Source: Anaerolineales bacterium
GTDB taxonomy: Bacteria > Chloroflexota > Anaerolineae > Anaerolineales > UBA11858
DNA: 40,668 bases
Direction of reading: 5' to 3'
Assembly: GCA_028278545.1 (NCBI GenBank)
Contig: JANQED010000168.1
Coordinates: forward strand, 1 to 40,668
Shown here piece by piece: positions 16,355 to 27,497 of this stretch. Position 1 is the first letter of the stretch. Every line of letters begins with the position of its first letter. The notes below the pieces were generated by a model. It worked only from the letters and a program-made list of their open reading frames with translations. It did not search any database and was not told the DNA's origin. The position numbers were made by a program, and so were the translations under genes.

Positions 16355-17200
16355 ATGATGAATCTCTACAGGTTTAACACCAATCTCATGCGTATCTTTG
16401 TGTACCTGACGCTGGCCGTTCTCCTGATCATCACTATTGTCCCCATTTGGATATTGATCGTCAATGCCACACGGTCCACCGTCGAAATTCAACAGGGCCT
16501 CAGCATTTTCCCAAGCGTCCACCTGGCCGATAATTATCGCATCCTGTTGGGCAAAGGACTTAACTTGTGGAGGGGTTTCGCGAATAGTCTCTTCATCTCT
16601 CTCTCCTCAACCGTCATCGCCGTTTATTTCTCTATGTTAACGGCTTACGGAATCGTGGTTTATGACTTCAAAGGGAAAAAACTCTTTTATAATTTCATCA
16701 TCGTCTTGGTAATGATCCCGATGCAGCTTTCTATTATCGGTTTCTATCAATATATGTCAAAGCTGGGCCTTACGGACAATTACGCCTCCCTGATTTTGCC
16801 GACCATCGCCTCAGCAGGAGCGGTCTTTTTCGGCAAGCAATATCTTGATTCCATCGTCATCCATGATCTGATCGATGCCTCCCGGATCGATGGGGCCAGC
16901 GAATTGGGCATCTTCCACAGGATCATGCTGCCAATTGCTGCTCCAGGAGCGTTTACCATGGGGATCTTCGCCTTCGTGGCCGCCTGGAACAACTTCTTCA
17001 ACGCCTTCATCTTGATTTCTTCAATAGAGAAATACACATTGCCAATGCTGGTACAAACGCTGCGAGGTGACGTTTATCGAACTGAATACGGGGCCATATA
17101 CTTAGGGCTTGCCATCACCATTGTGCCCATCATCATTATCTACGCCCTTTTCTCCAGATACATTGTCAGCGGTATCGCCATGGGATCTGTGAAGGAATAA
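16355..17200 (+). CDS. Sugar ABC transporter permease, MalG/UgpE type
   Basis: I place the start at the ATG at 16355, after GAAGGGAGAG, giving 281 residues; the open frame extends 20 codons upstream, into the preceding gene, but that part is a non-natural N terminus for the family. Six membrane helices are visible, and the EAA loop appears as IDASRIDGASELGIFHRIMLP. The C terminus SRYIVSGIAMGSVKE is characteristic of CUT1 inner-membrane components, ending with the G-(S/A)-V-K-(E/G) signature. It pairs with the preceding MalF-like protein. Confidence 0.95.
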   Translation: MMNLYRFNTNLMRIFVYLTLAVLLIITIVPIWILIVNATRSTVEIQQGLSIFPSVHLADNYRILLGKGLNLWRGFANSLFISLSSTVIAVYFSMLTAYGIVVYDFKGKKLFYNFIIVLVMIPMQLSIIGFYQYMSKLGLTDNYASLILPTIASAGAVFFGKQYLDSIVIHDLIDASRIDGASELGIFHRIMLPIAAPGAFTMGIFAFVAAWNNFFNAFILISSIEKYTLPMLVQTLRGDVYRTEYGAIYLGLAITIVPIIIIYALFSRYIVSGIAMGSVKE

Positions 17201-17216
17201 GCTTGCGTGAGGCCTT

Positions 17217-19670
17217 ATGCGCTACGGTTACTTCGACGACAATCACCGCGAATACGTAATTGAACGTCCTGATACGCCCCTACCCTGGATCAATTATCTA
17301 GGTTCAGAAGAGTATTTTGGCATCATTTCTAATACAGCAGGTGGATATTCATTCTACAAAGACGCTCGTTTGCGGCGGCTGACCCGTTACCGCTATAACA
17401 ACGCACCCCTGGATTCAGGTGGACGATACATTTATATACGCGACGATGACGCCCCCGAGCCGCGCTTCTGGTCGCCGACCTGGCAGCCCACGCGACGGCA
17501 GCTCGACGAATATGAATGCAGACACGGGATGGGATATACCACGATCCGTTCTACCTTTGGGGGGGTCGCCGCGCAGACGCGTTATTTCGTTCCCATGGGT
17601 GAGAGCATCGAAATCTGGCAGTTGACCCTCACCAATCATCGCGCCCAGGCGGTAAACCTATCGGTGTTTTCCAGCATCGAGTTCAACCTATGGGACGCCT
17701 GGGACGATGCCACCAACTTTCAGCGCAATTATTCCATTGGGGAAGTTGAAGTCGAGGACGGCGTGATCTACCACAAAACCGAGTATCGCGAGCGGCGCAA
17801 CCACTTTGCCTATTTCGCCTGCTCCGAGGCCTTAGCGGGGTTCGAAACCCGGCGCGAGGCCTTTCTGGGGGCATATCGGGGCTGGGATTCACCCAAAGCG
17901 GTGGAATCAGGCCAAACGTCGGACTCGATTGCCCACGGCTGGCAGCCCATCGGCGCGCATCATGTCAAAATCGAGCTAAAAGCTGGCGCGCAGAAAACCA
18001 TCATCTTCATCTTGGGCTACCACGAAAACCCACCCAATGAGAAGTTCAGCCCCCCAAATTCACAGATCATCAACAAACACGGCGCACTAAAGGTGATACG
18101 ACGTTATTCCGATATTGATGGGGTTGAAGATGCTTTCCAGTCGCTGCGCGGCTACTGGGATGGATTGCTCAATAAGCTGCAAGTGAACACGCCCGACGCG
18201 CACACCAACCGCATGGTCAACATTTGGAATGTTTATCAAAACATGGCCACTTTCAATTTCTCGCGCTCTGCCTCCTATTTTGAATCCGGCATTGGGCGCG
18301 GGATGGGCTTTCGCGATTCCAATCAGGACTTACTTGGATTTGTGCACCTGATCCCAGAGCGGGCTCGTGAGCGCATCCTGGATTTGGCCGCCACGCAGTT
18401 GCCGAGCGGCGGGGCTTATCACCAGTATCAGCCGCTGACCAAGCGCGGCAACAACGATATTGGCACAAACTTTAACGACGACCCGCTCTGGCTGGTTTTG
18501 GCTGTGGCGGCCTACCTGAAAGAGACGAGCGATTGGGGGATTTTGGATGAACTTGTGCCTTACGATAACCAGCCGAGGACGGAAGAACCGCTTTACGGCC
18601 ATTTGCAGCGTTCACTCCAGTACACGCTGGACCGCCTTGGCCCGCATGGGTTGCCGTTGATCGGCCGCGCCGACTGGAATGACTGCCTGAATTTGAACTG
18701 CTTTTCAGATTCTCCGGGAGAATCTTTCCAAACCACCACTAACAAAGATGGGCTGGTCGCAGAGAGTCTCTTTATCGCCGGATTATTTGTATTGGCAGCC
18801 AAGGAAATGACGGCCATAGCAGCGCACCTTGGCAATGCTGAACATGCCCAGGTCTATTCGAAAGCGGCACAGGCGATGGAAGAAGCCGTCTGGACTGCTG
18901 GCTGGGATGGGGAATGGTTCCGCCGCGCTTATGATGACTTCGGCCATGTTTTAGGGTCCCGGGAGAATGACGAGGGCCAGATTTTCATCGAGCCGCAGGG
19001 CTTTTGTGTGATGGCAGGCCTGGGCCTGGAAGATGGCCGCGCCGCTCAAGCATTGGATTCTGTATCCGAATACCTGGCAACGCCGCATGGGATCGTCTTG
19101 CACCAGCCTGCCTTCAGCAAATATTACTTACACCTGGGTGAGATCTCCTCTTATCCCCCGGGGTACAAAGAGAACGCAGGGATTTTCTGTCACACCAACC
19201 CCTGGATCATGATCGCCGAGGCTATGGTTGGGCGTGGAGACAGGGCGCACGAGTATTACCAGCGAATCAACCCCTCGGCGCGAGAAGGGATCAGCGAGGT
19301 GCACAAGTGTGAGCCTTACGTCTACGCCCAGATGATCGCCGGGATAGATGCGCCCACCCACGGTGAAGCTAAGAACTCCTGGCTGACGGGCACCGCGGCC
19401 TGGAATTATGTCGCCATCACACAGTGGATCTTGGGCATCCGCCCAACTTTCGAGGGTCTGGAAGTCGCGCCTGTGATCCCGTCAGCCTGGGATGGTTTCG
19501 AAGCAGAACGCCATTTCCGGGGAGTCCGATACCAGATTCAGGTCAAACGAAAAGGCCTTGGCAACACAGCCCAGTTGCAGGTGAACGGCACGCCCATAAA
19601 GGGCACCGTGATTCCACTGCCCCCTGATGACGTGGGCGAAGTCCAGGTTGTTGTATGGTTGGGTCAATAA
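17217..19670 (+). CDS. GH94 glycoside phosphorylase, probably cellobiose phosphorylase
   Basis: The 817 residues equal the normal length of GH94 cellobiose phosphorylases. The N-terminal beta-sandwich starts [25 protein letters not shown] text and carries the [23 protein letters not shown] motif region (about residues 40-62). The (alpha/alpha)6 catalytic barrel contains [33 protein letters not shown] and the acid-bearing DWNDCLN (residues 486-492). The enzyme would split cellobiose with phosphate into glucose-1-phosphate and glucose in the cytoplasm, saving ATP. Chitobiose or other beta-disaccharide specificity cannot be excluded. It follows the permeases by 16 bases and is in the same operon. 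Confidence 0.88.
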   Translation: MRYGYFDDNHREYVIERPDTPLPWINYLGSEEYFGIISNTAGGYSFYKDARLRRLTRYRYNNAPLDSGGRYIYIRDDDAPEPRFWSPTWQPTRRQLDEYECRHGMGYTTIRSTFGGVAAQTRYFVPMGESIEIWQLTLTNHRAQAVNLSVFSSIEFNLWDAWDDATNFQRNYSIGEVEVEDGVIYHKTEYRERRNHFAYFACSEALAGFETRREAFLGAYRGWDSPKAVESGQTSDSIAHGWQPIGAHHVKIELKAGAQKTIIFILGYHENPPNEKFSPPNSQIINKHGALKVIRRYSDIDGVEDAFQSLRGYWDGLLNKLQVNTPDAHTNRMVNIWNVYQNMATFNFSRSASYFESGIGRGMGFRDSNQDLLGFVHLIPERARERILDLAATQLPSGGAYHQYQPLTKRGNNDIGTNFNDDPLWLVLAVAAYLKETSDWGILDELVPYDNQPRTEEPLYGHLQRSLQYTLDRLGPHGLPLIGRADWNDCLNLNCFSDSPGESFQTTTNKDGLVAESLFIAGLFVLAAKEMTAIAAHLGNAEHAQVYSKAAQAMEEAVWTAGWDGEWFRRAYDDFGHVLGSRENDEGQIFIEPQGFCVMAGLGLEDGRAAQALDSVSEYLATPHGIVLHQPAFSKYYLHLGEISSYPPGYKENAGIFCHTNPWIMIAEAMVGRGDRAHEYYQRINPSAREGISEVHKCEPYVYAQMIAGIDAPTHGEAKNSWLTGTAAWNYVAITQWILGIRPTFEGLEVAPVIPSAWDGFEAERHFRGVRYQIQVKRKGLGNTAQLQVNGTPIKGTVIPLPPDDVGEVQVVVWLGQ

Positions 19671-19679
19671 GAGAATTGC

Positions 19680-21029
19680 ATGGTGAGCGACAAAAAAAAC
19701 ACATTTCCAAATGATTTTGTCTGGGGGGCGGCAACGGCGTCCTATCAAATCGAAGGTGCCTGGGACGAGGACGGAAAGGGCGAAAGCATCTGGGATCGCT
19801 TCAGCCATACGCCCGGCAACGTGGACAATGGTGATACAGGCGACGTGGCTTGTGACCATTACCATTGCTGGCGTGACGATGTGACCTTGATGAAAGAACT
19901 GGGGCTGAAAGCCTATCGCTTCTCTATCGCCTGGCCGCGCATCTTGCCAAATGGTCGGGGCGAGGTCAACCAGGCCGGGATCGATTTCTACAGCCAACTT
20001 GTGGACGCGCTTCTAGATGCAAACATTGAGCCATACGTGACTTTGTATCACTGGGATTTGCCCCAGCCTTTGCAAGACGAGGGCGGTTGGCCGGCGCGCA
20101 TGATCGTGGACGCTTTTTCTGAATACACAGATGTGCTCAGCCGCGCGTTTGGGGATCGAGTCCAAAACTGGATCACTTTGAACGAACCCTGGGTCAGCGC
20201 ATTCGTGGGCTACCGTGATGGACGTCATGCCCCCGGGCATACCGATCTGAGCGAGGCCGTTGCCGCTTCTCACCATCTCCTGCTCTCCCATGGGCAGGCC
20301 GTGCCGATCATTCGCAGCAACTGCCTGGAGGCCAACGTAGGGATTACCCTGAATCTCACTCCACAAGAGCCCGCCTCCCCTAGTGTTGCCGATAGGAATC
20401 TGGCAACCTGGATTGATGGCTACATCAATCGCTGGTTCCTCGATCCCCTGGTTGGTCGCGGCTATCCTCATGACGTGGTGAAGGGTTTTGGGAACGCAAT
20501 GGGTTCTGTTCGCCCCGGAGATTTAGAGGCCATTGCCACGCCGATCGACTTTTTGGGCGTCAACTACTACACCCGCAACATCGCCCGCGCTGACGATATC
20601 AGCGAAAAAGATAACGCCCCGCGCAGGGTCTTTCGGGGGGATGAGATCACCGAAATGGACTGGGAAGTCTACCCAAAAGGGATTTACAACCTTTTGGGGC
20701 GTCTGCATTTTGAATACGCATTCCCTTCGATTTACATCACGGAGAATGGGGCTGCTTTCCGGGATGAAATCGGGCCTGACGGCCAGGTGGACGACCCCGC
20801 CAGATTATCCTATATCAAACGCCATTTGGAGATGATCCACAAAGCCATTCAAATCGGTGCGCCGGTGAAAGGCTACTTCGCCTGGTCGCTTCTCGATAAT
20901 TTTGAGTGGGGCTTTGGATATACCAAGCGCTTCGGGATCGTTTATGTGGATTACCAAACACAACAGCGCATCCCCAAGTCCAGCGCCAAATGGTATCAGC
21001 AAGTAATCAACGATAACGCCGTTTCCTAA
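19680..21029 (+). CDS. GH1 beta-glucosidase
   Basis: The 449-residue protein is a complete family GH1 enzyme. It begins with FPNDFVWGAATASYQIEGAW, has the acid/base glutamate E169 in ITLNEP and the nucleophile E355 in YITENG; the SIAWPRI and YHWDLPQPL signatures are also intact. No signal peptide is present, so it acts in the cytoplasm on imported beta-glucosides or beta-xylosides, splitting them with retention. It starts nine bases after the phosphorylase gene. Confidence 0.96.
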   Translation: MVSDKKNTFPNDFVWGAATASYQIEGAWDEDGKGESIWDRFSHTPGNVDNGDTGDVACDHYHCWRDDVTLMKELGLKAYRFSIAWPRILPNGRGEVNQAGIDFYSQLVDALLDANIEPYVTLYHWDLPQPLQDEGGWPARMIVDAFSEYTDVLSRAFGDRVQNWITLNEPWVSAFVGYRDGRHAPGHTDLSEAVAASHHLLLSHGQAVPIIRSNCLEANVGITLNLTPQEPASPSVADRNLATWIDGYINRWFLDPLVGRGYPHDVVKGFGNAMGSVRPGDLEAIATPIDFLGVNYYTRNIARADDISEKDNAPRRVFRGDEITEMDWEVYPKGIYNLLGRLHFEYAFPSIYITENGAAFRDEIGPDGQVDDPARLSYIKRHLEMIHKAIQIGAPVKGYFAWSLLDNFEWGFGYTKRFGIVYVDYQTQQRIPKSSAKWYQQVINDNAVS

Positions 21030-21048
21030 CCTATTACCAGAGAATTTG

Positions 21049-23367
21049 ATGACATCCATCCAGCAACGCGTTGAAACCCTACTCTCTCAAATGACCCTGG
21101 ACGAAAAACTCGCCCAGCTTGGCTCCTATTGGATTTATGACCTGCAAACGCAAGGGGAGCTAGATGCCAATAAAGTCGCCTCGAAGCTCGGCCATGGCAT
21201 CGGACAGATCACTCGCGTTGCGGGGGCCACCACCCTCCACCCAGTTGCCGCTGCAAAGGCCGGAAATCAATTGCAAAAATTCCTGGTGGAAGAGACGCGC
21301 CTGGGGATTCCGGCCGTCCTGCACGAGGAGAGCTGCTCCGGTGCTATGCTACTCGGCGGCACGGCATACCCCCAGATGATCGGGCTGGCCAGCACCTTCC
21401 AGCCCGAACTCGTGGAAGCGATGACAAATGCCATCCGCAAACAACTCCTCGCTGTTGGCGCGCGCCAGTCACTGGCCCCGGTTCTGGATGTGGCGCGTGA
21501 TCCACGCTGGGGCCGCACAGAGGAGACCTTTGGCGAGGACCCTACCCTGGTCAGCCATTTTGGCGTGGCCTACGTGCGCGGCTTGCAGGGAGAAACCCTC
21601 GCCAACGGCGTGATGGCAACTGGCAAGCATTTCATCGGCCATAGCCTGTCACAAGGGGGACAGAACTGCGCCCCTGTCCACGTGGGTAAGCGTGAACTCT
21701 ACGATATCTTCCTGGCTCCGTTCCAGGCCGCCATCCGCGACGCGGGTCTGGCAACGATCATGAACTCCTACCCAGAACTGGATGGTGAGGTGGTAGCCAC
21801 TTCACGGCGCATCCTGACCGACCTGCTGCGGGATGAACTCGGCTTCGATGGCCTGGTTGTCTCGGATTACGAAGCCGTTCTCATGATCCACAACTTCCAC
21901 AATTTGACCCCCGACAAGTCCACGGCGGGACGGCTGGCGCTCGAAGCAGGCATCGATGTCGAACTGCCGACCGTGGTCTGCTATGGCGATCCGCTCAGGA
22001 CAGCACTCGAAGCCGGCGACCTCGATATTCAAATCGTCAACACCGCCGTACGCCGCCACCTGCAAAAGAAGTTTGAGCTCGGATTGTTCGACAACCCCTA
22101 TGTGAATGAAGGTCGCGTGCTCGAAGTATTCGAAACACCCGAACAGCGGAGCCTGGCACGGGAGATCGCCCAACAGAGTATGGTCTTGCTCAAAAATGAC
22201 GGGCTGCTGCCTCTCAAGAAAACCATCGGAACGCTGGCTGTGATCGGCCCCAATGCCGATCAGGCGCGCAACCTGCTAGGCGACTACTCCTATGCCGCTA
22301 CCAAAGAATTGATGGCCTTCCAGCCGCCGGTCGATTCCGCTTTTGTAGACCTAAACAATGAGAGTCTCTCGCAACATGATATCCACGTGATCACCATCCT
22401 GGAAGGTATCCAGGAGGCCAAACCACCGGGGACGAAAGTGCTTTACGCCAAGGGTTGCGACAATTTGGACGCCGAAACCAGCGGGTTCGAGGAAGCCGTC
22501 AAGACCGCTGAACAGGCCGATGCCGTCGTGCTGGTGCTTGGTGACCGCTCTGGCTTGATCCCGGTCTGCACAACGGGCGAATTCCGCGATTGCCACGACC
22601 TGCGCCTGCCCGGTGTGCAGGAAGAACTGGCTGAGGCAATCCTTGCCACGGGCAAACCCATTGTGGTGGTGCTGGTCAGCGGACGGCCATATGCCATCCC
22701 AAGGCTTGACGAGCACGTCAACGCCATCCTTGAAGCCTGGCTGCCTGGCGAAGAAGGCGGCGCGGCGGTTGCAGATGTGCTTTATGGCGAAATCAACCCC
22801 GGTGGAAAGCTACCGATCACCTTTCCACGCCATGTCGGCCAACTGCCGATTTTCTACAATCACAAGCCCTCGGGGATGAAGTCGCACATGTATCGAGATT
22901 ACGTCTCCGAGAAGGCCACCCCTCTGTATCCCTTCGGGCATGGATTGAGCTACACCACCTTTGAATATAGAGAGCTTTCCATTGAGCGGAGACAGGCTAC
23001 CCGGGGCGAGACCGTGGACATTTCCTTGATTGTCACCAACACAGGAGACGTCTGTGGCGATGAAGTCGTCCAGCTGTATATTCGGGACGAATACGCCAGC
23101 GTGCCGCGGCCGATGAAGGAATTGAAGGGCTACGCGCGCCTGAAACTCGAACCGGGCGCATCGAAAAATGTGACCTTTCGGCTGCCTGTCAATCAACTGG
23201 CCTTCTACGATATCGAACTTAACCTGGTGCTCGAACCAGGACGGATCTTTGTGATGGTCGGCAGTTCCAGCGACGACATTCGCCTAAGGGGCGAATTTGA
23301 AATCCTCGGTGAGCGCAAGATGCTCGTCAAAGAGCGGGTTTTCCTTTGCCCCGTCGAGATACAATAG
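21049..23367 (+). CDS. GH3 beta-glucosidase/beta-xylosidase
   Basis: A TTG immediately precedes the ATG at 21049, which I prefer; this gives 772 residues. The GH3 N-terminal barrel has the LAPVLDVARDPRWGRTEETFGEDP motif region, KHFIGHS, and the nucleophile Asp273 in GLVVSDYEA. The GH3 C-terminal sandwich has VLLKNDGLLPL and ILEAWLPGEEGG, and a fibronectin-III-like domain follows (TNTGDVCGDEVVQLYI). There is no signal peptide. Together with xylose isomerase and xylulokinase downstream, xylosidase activity on xylobiose is as likely as glucosidase activity. Confidence 0.93.
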   Translation: MTSIQQRVETLLSQMTLDEKLAQLGSYWIYDLQTQGELDANKVASKLGHGIGQITRVAGATTLHPVAAAKAGNQLQKFLVEETRLGIPAVLHEESCSGAMLLGGTAYPQMIGLASTFQPELVEAMTNAIRKQLLAVGARQSLAPVLDVARDPRWGRTEETFGEDPTLVSHFGVAYVRGLQGETLANGVMATGKHFIGHSLSQGGQNCAPVHVGKRELYDIFLAPFQAAIRDAGLATIMNSYPELDGEVVATSRRILTDLLRDELGFDGLVVSDYEAVLMIHNFHNLTPDKSTAGRLALEAGIDVELPTVVCYGDPLRTALEAGDLDIQIVNTAVRRHLQKKFELGLFDNPYVNEGRVLEVFETPEQRSLAREIAQQSMVLLKNDGLLPLKKTIGTLAVIGPNADQARNLLGDYSYAATKELMAFQPPVDSAFVDLNNESLSQHDIHVITILEGIQEAKPPGTKVLYAKGCDNLDAETSGFEEAVKTAEQADAVVLVLGDRSGLIPVCTTGEFRDCHDLRLPGVQEELAEAILATGKPIVVVLVSGRPYAIPRLDEHVNAILEAWLPGEEGGAAVADVLYGEINPGGKLPITFPRHVGQLPIFYNHKPSGMKSHMYRDYVSEKATPLYPFGHGLSYTTFEYRELSIERRQATRGETVDISLIVTNTGDVCGDEVVQLYIRDEYASVPRPMKELKGYARLKLEPGASKNVTFRLPVNQLAFYDIELNLVLEPGRIFVMVGSSSDDIRLRGEFEILGERKMLVKERVFLCPVEIQ

Positions 23368-23496
23368 AGAAAATGATATTTATGGTCGCTCTAGCCTTGA
23401 AATCAGCGCATCAGGCACGCGCTAACGGACAATGAACAACCTATATATGGTAAAAAAGACTCTAGAGCGGCGTTACTTCGTAAAAGGAGACACGTG

Positions 23497-24663
23497 ATGT
23501 CTGACTATACCCCCAAACCTGAACACAAATTCACCTTTGGACTGTGGACCGTCGGGAACATCGGCCGCGACCCCTTCGGCGAGCCGGTGCGGGAGCCTTT
23601 ATCGCCGGTGGAACTGGTGCAGTTGCTGGCCGAAGTGGGTGCATACGGTGTCAACTTCCACGACAACGACTTAGTGCCCATTGACGCTACGCCCCCCGAG
23701 CGCGATAAGATCGTGGCCAATTTCAAGAAAGCCCTCGCAGACACCGGCATCGTTGTGCCCATGGCGACTACCAATCTCTTCAGCGATCCAACCTTCAAGG
23801 ACGGCGCCTTCACTGCCAACGACCCCAAAGTGCGCGCTTACGCCCTGCAAAAGACCATGAACGCCATCGACCTGGGGGCGGAATTGGGTGCCTCGATCTA
23901 CGTCTTCTGGGGTGGCCGAGAGGGCACAGAGACCGATGCGGCTAAAGACCCCATCACCGCCATCAAGCGCAGCCGTGAAGCGATGAACTTCCTGTGCGAA
24001 TATGTGCTCGATCAGGGCTACGATCTGAAGTTCGCCCTGGAAGCCAAGCCCAACGAGCCGCGCGGGGACATCTACAACAGCACCACCGGGCATATGCTGG
24101 CCTTCATCGAAACCCTCGACCACCCCGAAATGGTGGGGGTCAACCCCGAGGTGGCTCACGAACACATGGCCGGGCTGAATTTCGTCCACGGGGTAGCCCA
24201 GGCCATGGAGTCCGGCAAGCTTTTCCACATCGATCTCAACGACCAGGCCTTTGGCCGCTACGATCAGGATTTCCGCTTCGGGATGGTCAATCTCAAGAGC
24301 GCATTCTTCCTGGTCAAGCTGCTCGAAGATAACGGCTACGATGGCGACCGTCACTTCGACGCCCATGCTTACCGCACCGAAGATTACGAAGGCGTCAAAG
24401 ACTTTGCCCGCGGCTGTATGCGCACATACTTGATCCTGAAGGAAAAAGCTGAGCGATTCAACGCCGACCCCGAAATCCAGGAGCTCCTGGCCGAGATCAA
24501 CGCCGACGATGGCTCAATGGAGGCCTTCAAGGGCGCCTACGCCGCCGAAAAAGCGGCCGCTCTCAAGGCGCACACCTTCAACCGCGCCGTTCTGGGTGCC
24601 CGCGGTATGAAATACGAACGCCTGGACCAACTCACCGTGGAACTACTATTGGGCGTACGCTAG
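23497..24663 (+). CDS. xylA: Xylose isomerase (class I)
   Basis: The ATG at 23497 has AAGGAG at a better distance than the GTG just before it; the product is 388 residues, the length of the class I (Streptomyces-type) enzymes. Active-site features are all present: NFHDNDL (His55, Asp58), YVFWGGREG, metal and substrate ligands Glu182 and Lys184 in [11 protein letters not shown], and Glu218/His221 in [14 protein letters not shown]. It interconverts D-xylose and D-xylulose with two divalent metal ions. It lies 130 bases after the GH3 gene and feeds the xylulokinase gene at 25602. Confidence 0.97.
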   Translation: MSDYTPKPEHKFTFGLWTVGNIGRDPFGEPVREPLSPVELVQLLAEVGAYGVNFHDNDLVPIDATPPERDKIVANFKKALADTGIVVPMATTNLFSDPTFKDGAFTANDPKVRAYALQKTMNAIDLGAELGASIYVFWGGREGTETDAAKDPITAIKRSREAMNFLCEYVLDQGYDLKFALEAKPNEPRGDIYNSTTGHMLAFIETLDHPEMVGVNPEVAHEHMAGLNFVHGVAQAMESGKLFHIDLNDQAFGRYDQDFRFGMVNLKSAFFLVKLLEDNGYDGDRHFDAHAYRTEDYEGVKDFARGCMRTYLILKEKAERFNADPEIQELLAEINADDGSMEAFKGAYAAEKAAALKAHTFNRAVLGARGMKYERLDQLTVELLLGVR

Positions 24664-24702
24664 CTTCTCAGGATGCGGTTACCTCGACAGTAACTGAAAA
24701 CG

Positions 24703-25605
24703 ATGAAAACCACTCGCTTCTTAGGTTTGGAATGTGTCGAAGCCTCCAATGGGCTGTTATCGTTGCTGGTGACGCAATCGGTGGGGCCGCGAGTGATCTC
24801 TCTGAGGGTCAACGATGGGGAAAACTTGTTTGCCGAGCTGCCTGATGCCACACTGGATTGCCCCGGAAAAGGTGCTTTCCACTTCTATGGCGGACACCGT
24901 TTATGGCACGCGCCCGAAGACCCACGGCGAACCTACCTCCCCGACGATGACCTGGTTGTCATATCTCCCCTGACAAATGGCCTGAGGGTCAAACAACCAC
25001 CGGAAGAAGAAACCAACATCCAAAAAGAGATCGAAATCCGATTTTCCCAAGATCAACCAGCGGTCCAGGTTGAACACATCCTGACCAATCACAGTATCGA
25101 GCCGGTGACTCTCGCGCCCTGGGCGATCACCCAGGTCAAACCGGGCGGCGTTGCCATCCTCCCCCAAAACCGGGAGCCTTGGGATCAAAACCCCACCTTG
25201 CCCCACCGACACCTGGCTCTGTGGCCCTACACGGATATCAACAGCCCGCACATCGAATGGGGCAATGAAGTTATTTTGATCCACGCCGATATGATGGAGA
25301 ACCAGCTAAAGATCGGATTCCCCAATCCCCAGGGGTGGCTAGCCTATTGGCGGTCTGGCACCTTGTTCGTCAAGAGGGCCGCCTACGATCCCCAGGCCGA
25401 ATACTACGATTTTGGCAGTTCCAGCGAGTGCTACTGCGAAAGCACCTTCCTGGAGCTGGAAACCCTGGGGCCCATAACCACCCTCGAACCCGGTCAATCC
25501 ACCCATCATGCTGAGACCTGGGAAGTCTACACAGGTGTCCAATGTCCTGAGAACCTGGACGACCTCCACCAGTTCATCGCAAACAAGAGAGGCGGAAGAC
25601 AATGA
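24703..25605 (+). CDS. Aldose 1-epimerase-like (galactose mutarotase fold, DUF4380-type) protein
   Basis: The 300-residue protein is mostly beta-strand and resembles DUF4380/mutarotase-like sugar-binding proteins. It contains FYGGHRLWHAPEDPRRTYLPDD near residue 65 and VEHILTNHS near 125, the second resembling the N-terminal sandwich of aldose epimerases. It may interconvert anomers of imported sugars so that the isomerase and kinase are supplied. The classical His/Glu pair of GalM cannot be assigned with confidence. The stop codon overlaps the xylulokinase start (ATGA). Confidence 0.7.
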   Translation: MKTTRFLGLECVEASNGLLSLLVTQSVGPRVISLRVNDGENLFAELPDATLDCPGKGAFHFYGGHRLWHAPEDPRRTYLPDDDLVVISPLTNGLRVKQPPEEETNIQKEIEIRFSQDQPAVQVEHILTNHSIEPVTLAPWAITQVKPGGVAILPQNREPWDQNPTLPHRHLALWPYTDINSPHIEWGNEVILIHADMMENQLKIGFPNPQGWLAYWRSGTLFVKRAAYDPQAEYYDFGSSSECYCESTFLELETLGPITTLEPGQSTHHAETWEVYTGVQCPENLDDLHQFIANKRGGRQ

Positions 25606-27089
25606 CCTATTTCATTGGGATTGACACGTCAACAACCGCGACCAAGGCCCTGCTGATGGATGCTGAAGGGCACGTCATCTCAACGGCTGCTGCGGAATAT
25701 TCTTTTGAGACCCCTCAACCTCTGTGGACCGAACAGGACCCGGATTTGTGGTGGGATGCCACGGTGAAGAGCACCCGCCAGGTGATGGCGGACTCTGGGA
25801 TTGAGGGATCACAGGTCAAAGGGATCGGCCTGACCGGGCAGATGCATGGTCTTGTGCTTCTCGACGAGCAAGGTGAGGTGCTGCGCCCGGCGATCCTGTG
25901 GAACGACCAACGCACCGGCGCGCAATGTGATCAAATCCGCGCCCGTATCGGGCGAGAACGCCTGATCCAGATCACTGGCAACGACGCCCTGACTGGCTTC
26001 ACCGCACCGAAAATCCTGTGGGTGCAGCAAAACGAACCTGATCTTTGGGCCCGTACTCGACATATTCTGCTGCCCAAAGATTTTGTGCGCTACAAACTGA
26101 CCGGCGAATTTGCCTGCGACCGTGCCGGCGGCGCGGGCACGATCTTATTTGATATCAAAAAGCGAAGCTGGTCGCCCGAGGTGCTCGCCGCTTTGGACAT
26201 CCCTTCCGAACTGCTTCCCGCGACCTTTGAAGGCCCCCAGGTGACATCAACCCTTTCCCCTCAAGCGGCCGTAGATACCGGCTTAGCCCCCGGTATCCCG
26301 GTCGTAGGAGGCGGTGGAGATCAAGCCGCTGCCGCGGTGGGCACGGGCGCTGTCACAGAGGGAATTGTCTCGTTGAGCCTGGGCACTTCTGGGGTGGTAT
26401 TCGCCACCAGCGATCATCCCGCCATCGAACCCGAGGGGCGCTTGCATGCTTTCTGCCATGCCCTACCTGATAAATGGCATCTGATGGGGGTGATGCTCTC
26501 CGCGGCGGGGAGTCTGCGCTGGTTCCGCGACAGCTTTGCCCCGCAACAGGACTTCGACGCTCTGGTAACCCCAGCGGCAGAAATCCCCCCTGGCTGCGAT
26601 GGTCTGATATTCTTGCCCTACCTGACCGGTGAGCGCACCCCCCATCCCGACCCCCTCGCACGGGGTGCTTTTGTGGGACTGACCGTACGGCACACGCTGC
26701 AGCACCTCACGCGCGCCGTGCTGGAAGGGGTGGCCTTCGGCCTGCGCGACAGCTTTGAATTGATGAAAGCAACCGGCCTGGGGGAGATCAGGCAGGTGCG
26801 CGTGACCGGGGGAGGCGCGCAAAGCCCGCTCTGGCGGCAAATCCTTGCTGATGTGCTCGGAGCGGAGTTGGTCACGATCAATGCTGTGGAGGGTGCGGCA
26901 TATGGGGCGGCGCTTCTGGCGGCCACCGGCGCGGGCATCTTCCTCGACATGGAAACGGCCTGTGAGAGCACGATCAGCGTCACTGGCCGCACAGCCCCCG
27001 GTGAGGCAGTCCAAACTTACCAGGCCCTGTACCCCCTTTACCGAGGCCTTTACCCGGCGTTAAAACCTACCTTCAATGCCTTAATGTAG
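25602..27089 (+). CDS. xylB: Xylulokinase
   Basis: The 495-residue FGGY-family carbohydrate kinase begins with the phosphate loop FIGIDTSTTATKALL. GLTGQMHGLVLLD (77-89) is the xylulokinase substrate-binding signature (Gln/Met/His), and the catalytic base is Asp240 in GGGGDQAAAAVG. The C-terminal ATPase domain has GVAFGLRDSFELM and VTGGGAQSPLWRQILADVLG. It phosphorylates D-xylulose to D-xylulose-5-phosphate for the pentose phosphate route. It is the last gene of the sugar operon. Confidence 0.96.
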   Translation: MTYFIGIDTSTTATKALLMDAEGHVISTAAAEYSFETPQPLWTEQDPDLWWDATVKSTRQVMADSGIEGSQVKGIGLTGQMHGLVLLDEQGEVLRPAILWNDQRTGAQCDQIRARIGRERLIQITGNDALTGFTAPKILWVQQNEPDLWARTRHILLPKDFVRYKLTGEFACDRAGGAGTILFDIKKRSWSPEVLAALDIPSELLPATFEGPQVTSTLSPQAAVDTGLAPGIPVVGGGGDQAAAAVGTGAVTEGIVSLSLGTSGVVFATSDHPAIEPEGRLHAFCHALPDKWHLMGVMLSAAGSLRWFRDSFAPQQDFDALVTPAAEIPPGCDGLIFLPYLTGERTPHPDPLARGAFVGLTVRHTLQHLTRAVLEGVAFGLRDSFELMKATGLGEIRQVRVTGGGAQSPLWRQILADVLGAELVTINAVEGAAYGAALLAATGAGIFLDMETACESTISVTGRTAPGEAVQTYQALYPLYRGLYPALKPTFNALM

Positions 27090-27202
27090 GCTCGGAGTTA
27101 TCAATCACTCCCCCGCACCTGCCCTAAAGGGCATAAACGCAAACCGCCCCGCCAGGGAACCAGCAGGGCAGCCAATCGCGAAATTGCAGTACCGATATCA
27201 GG

Positions 27203-27240
27203 TGGACCTGGCGGGATTCGAACCCGCGACCTCATCAGTG
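27203..27240 (-). pseudogene. Broken tRNA: 3' half only (scar 1)
   Basis: On the minus strand, GAGGTC is followed by a perfect T arm (GCGGG-TTCGAAT-CCCGC), then CAGGTCC, discriminator A and CC. The anticodon arm, D arm and 5' acceptor strand that should pair with CAGGTCC are absent upstream. Integrases of genomic islands typically duplicate exactly this portion of a tRNA gene. The amino-acid identity cannot be assigned. Confidence 0.7.
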
Positions 27241-27497
27241 CGATTGATTTCCATCAGTTGTCCATAATATCCATCCCCTATATATAGTGCTCATTAATCC
27301 ATCAGGAGACCATATATGGGGGCTAAATTGTCTTTTGAATTCATTTTTTCCATGCTTTGGAACCGCATTTGCACCGAAACTGCACCAAACATGAAGAAGG
27401 AAGAGTGACCTGCCTATGATTATTGATGGAACACATCCGTCGGAAAGGTCAATACTCAGCACATCAAATCCCCACTTCATTGTAGAGGATTTTTTAG

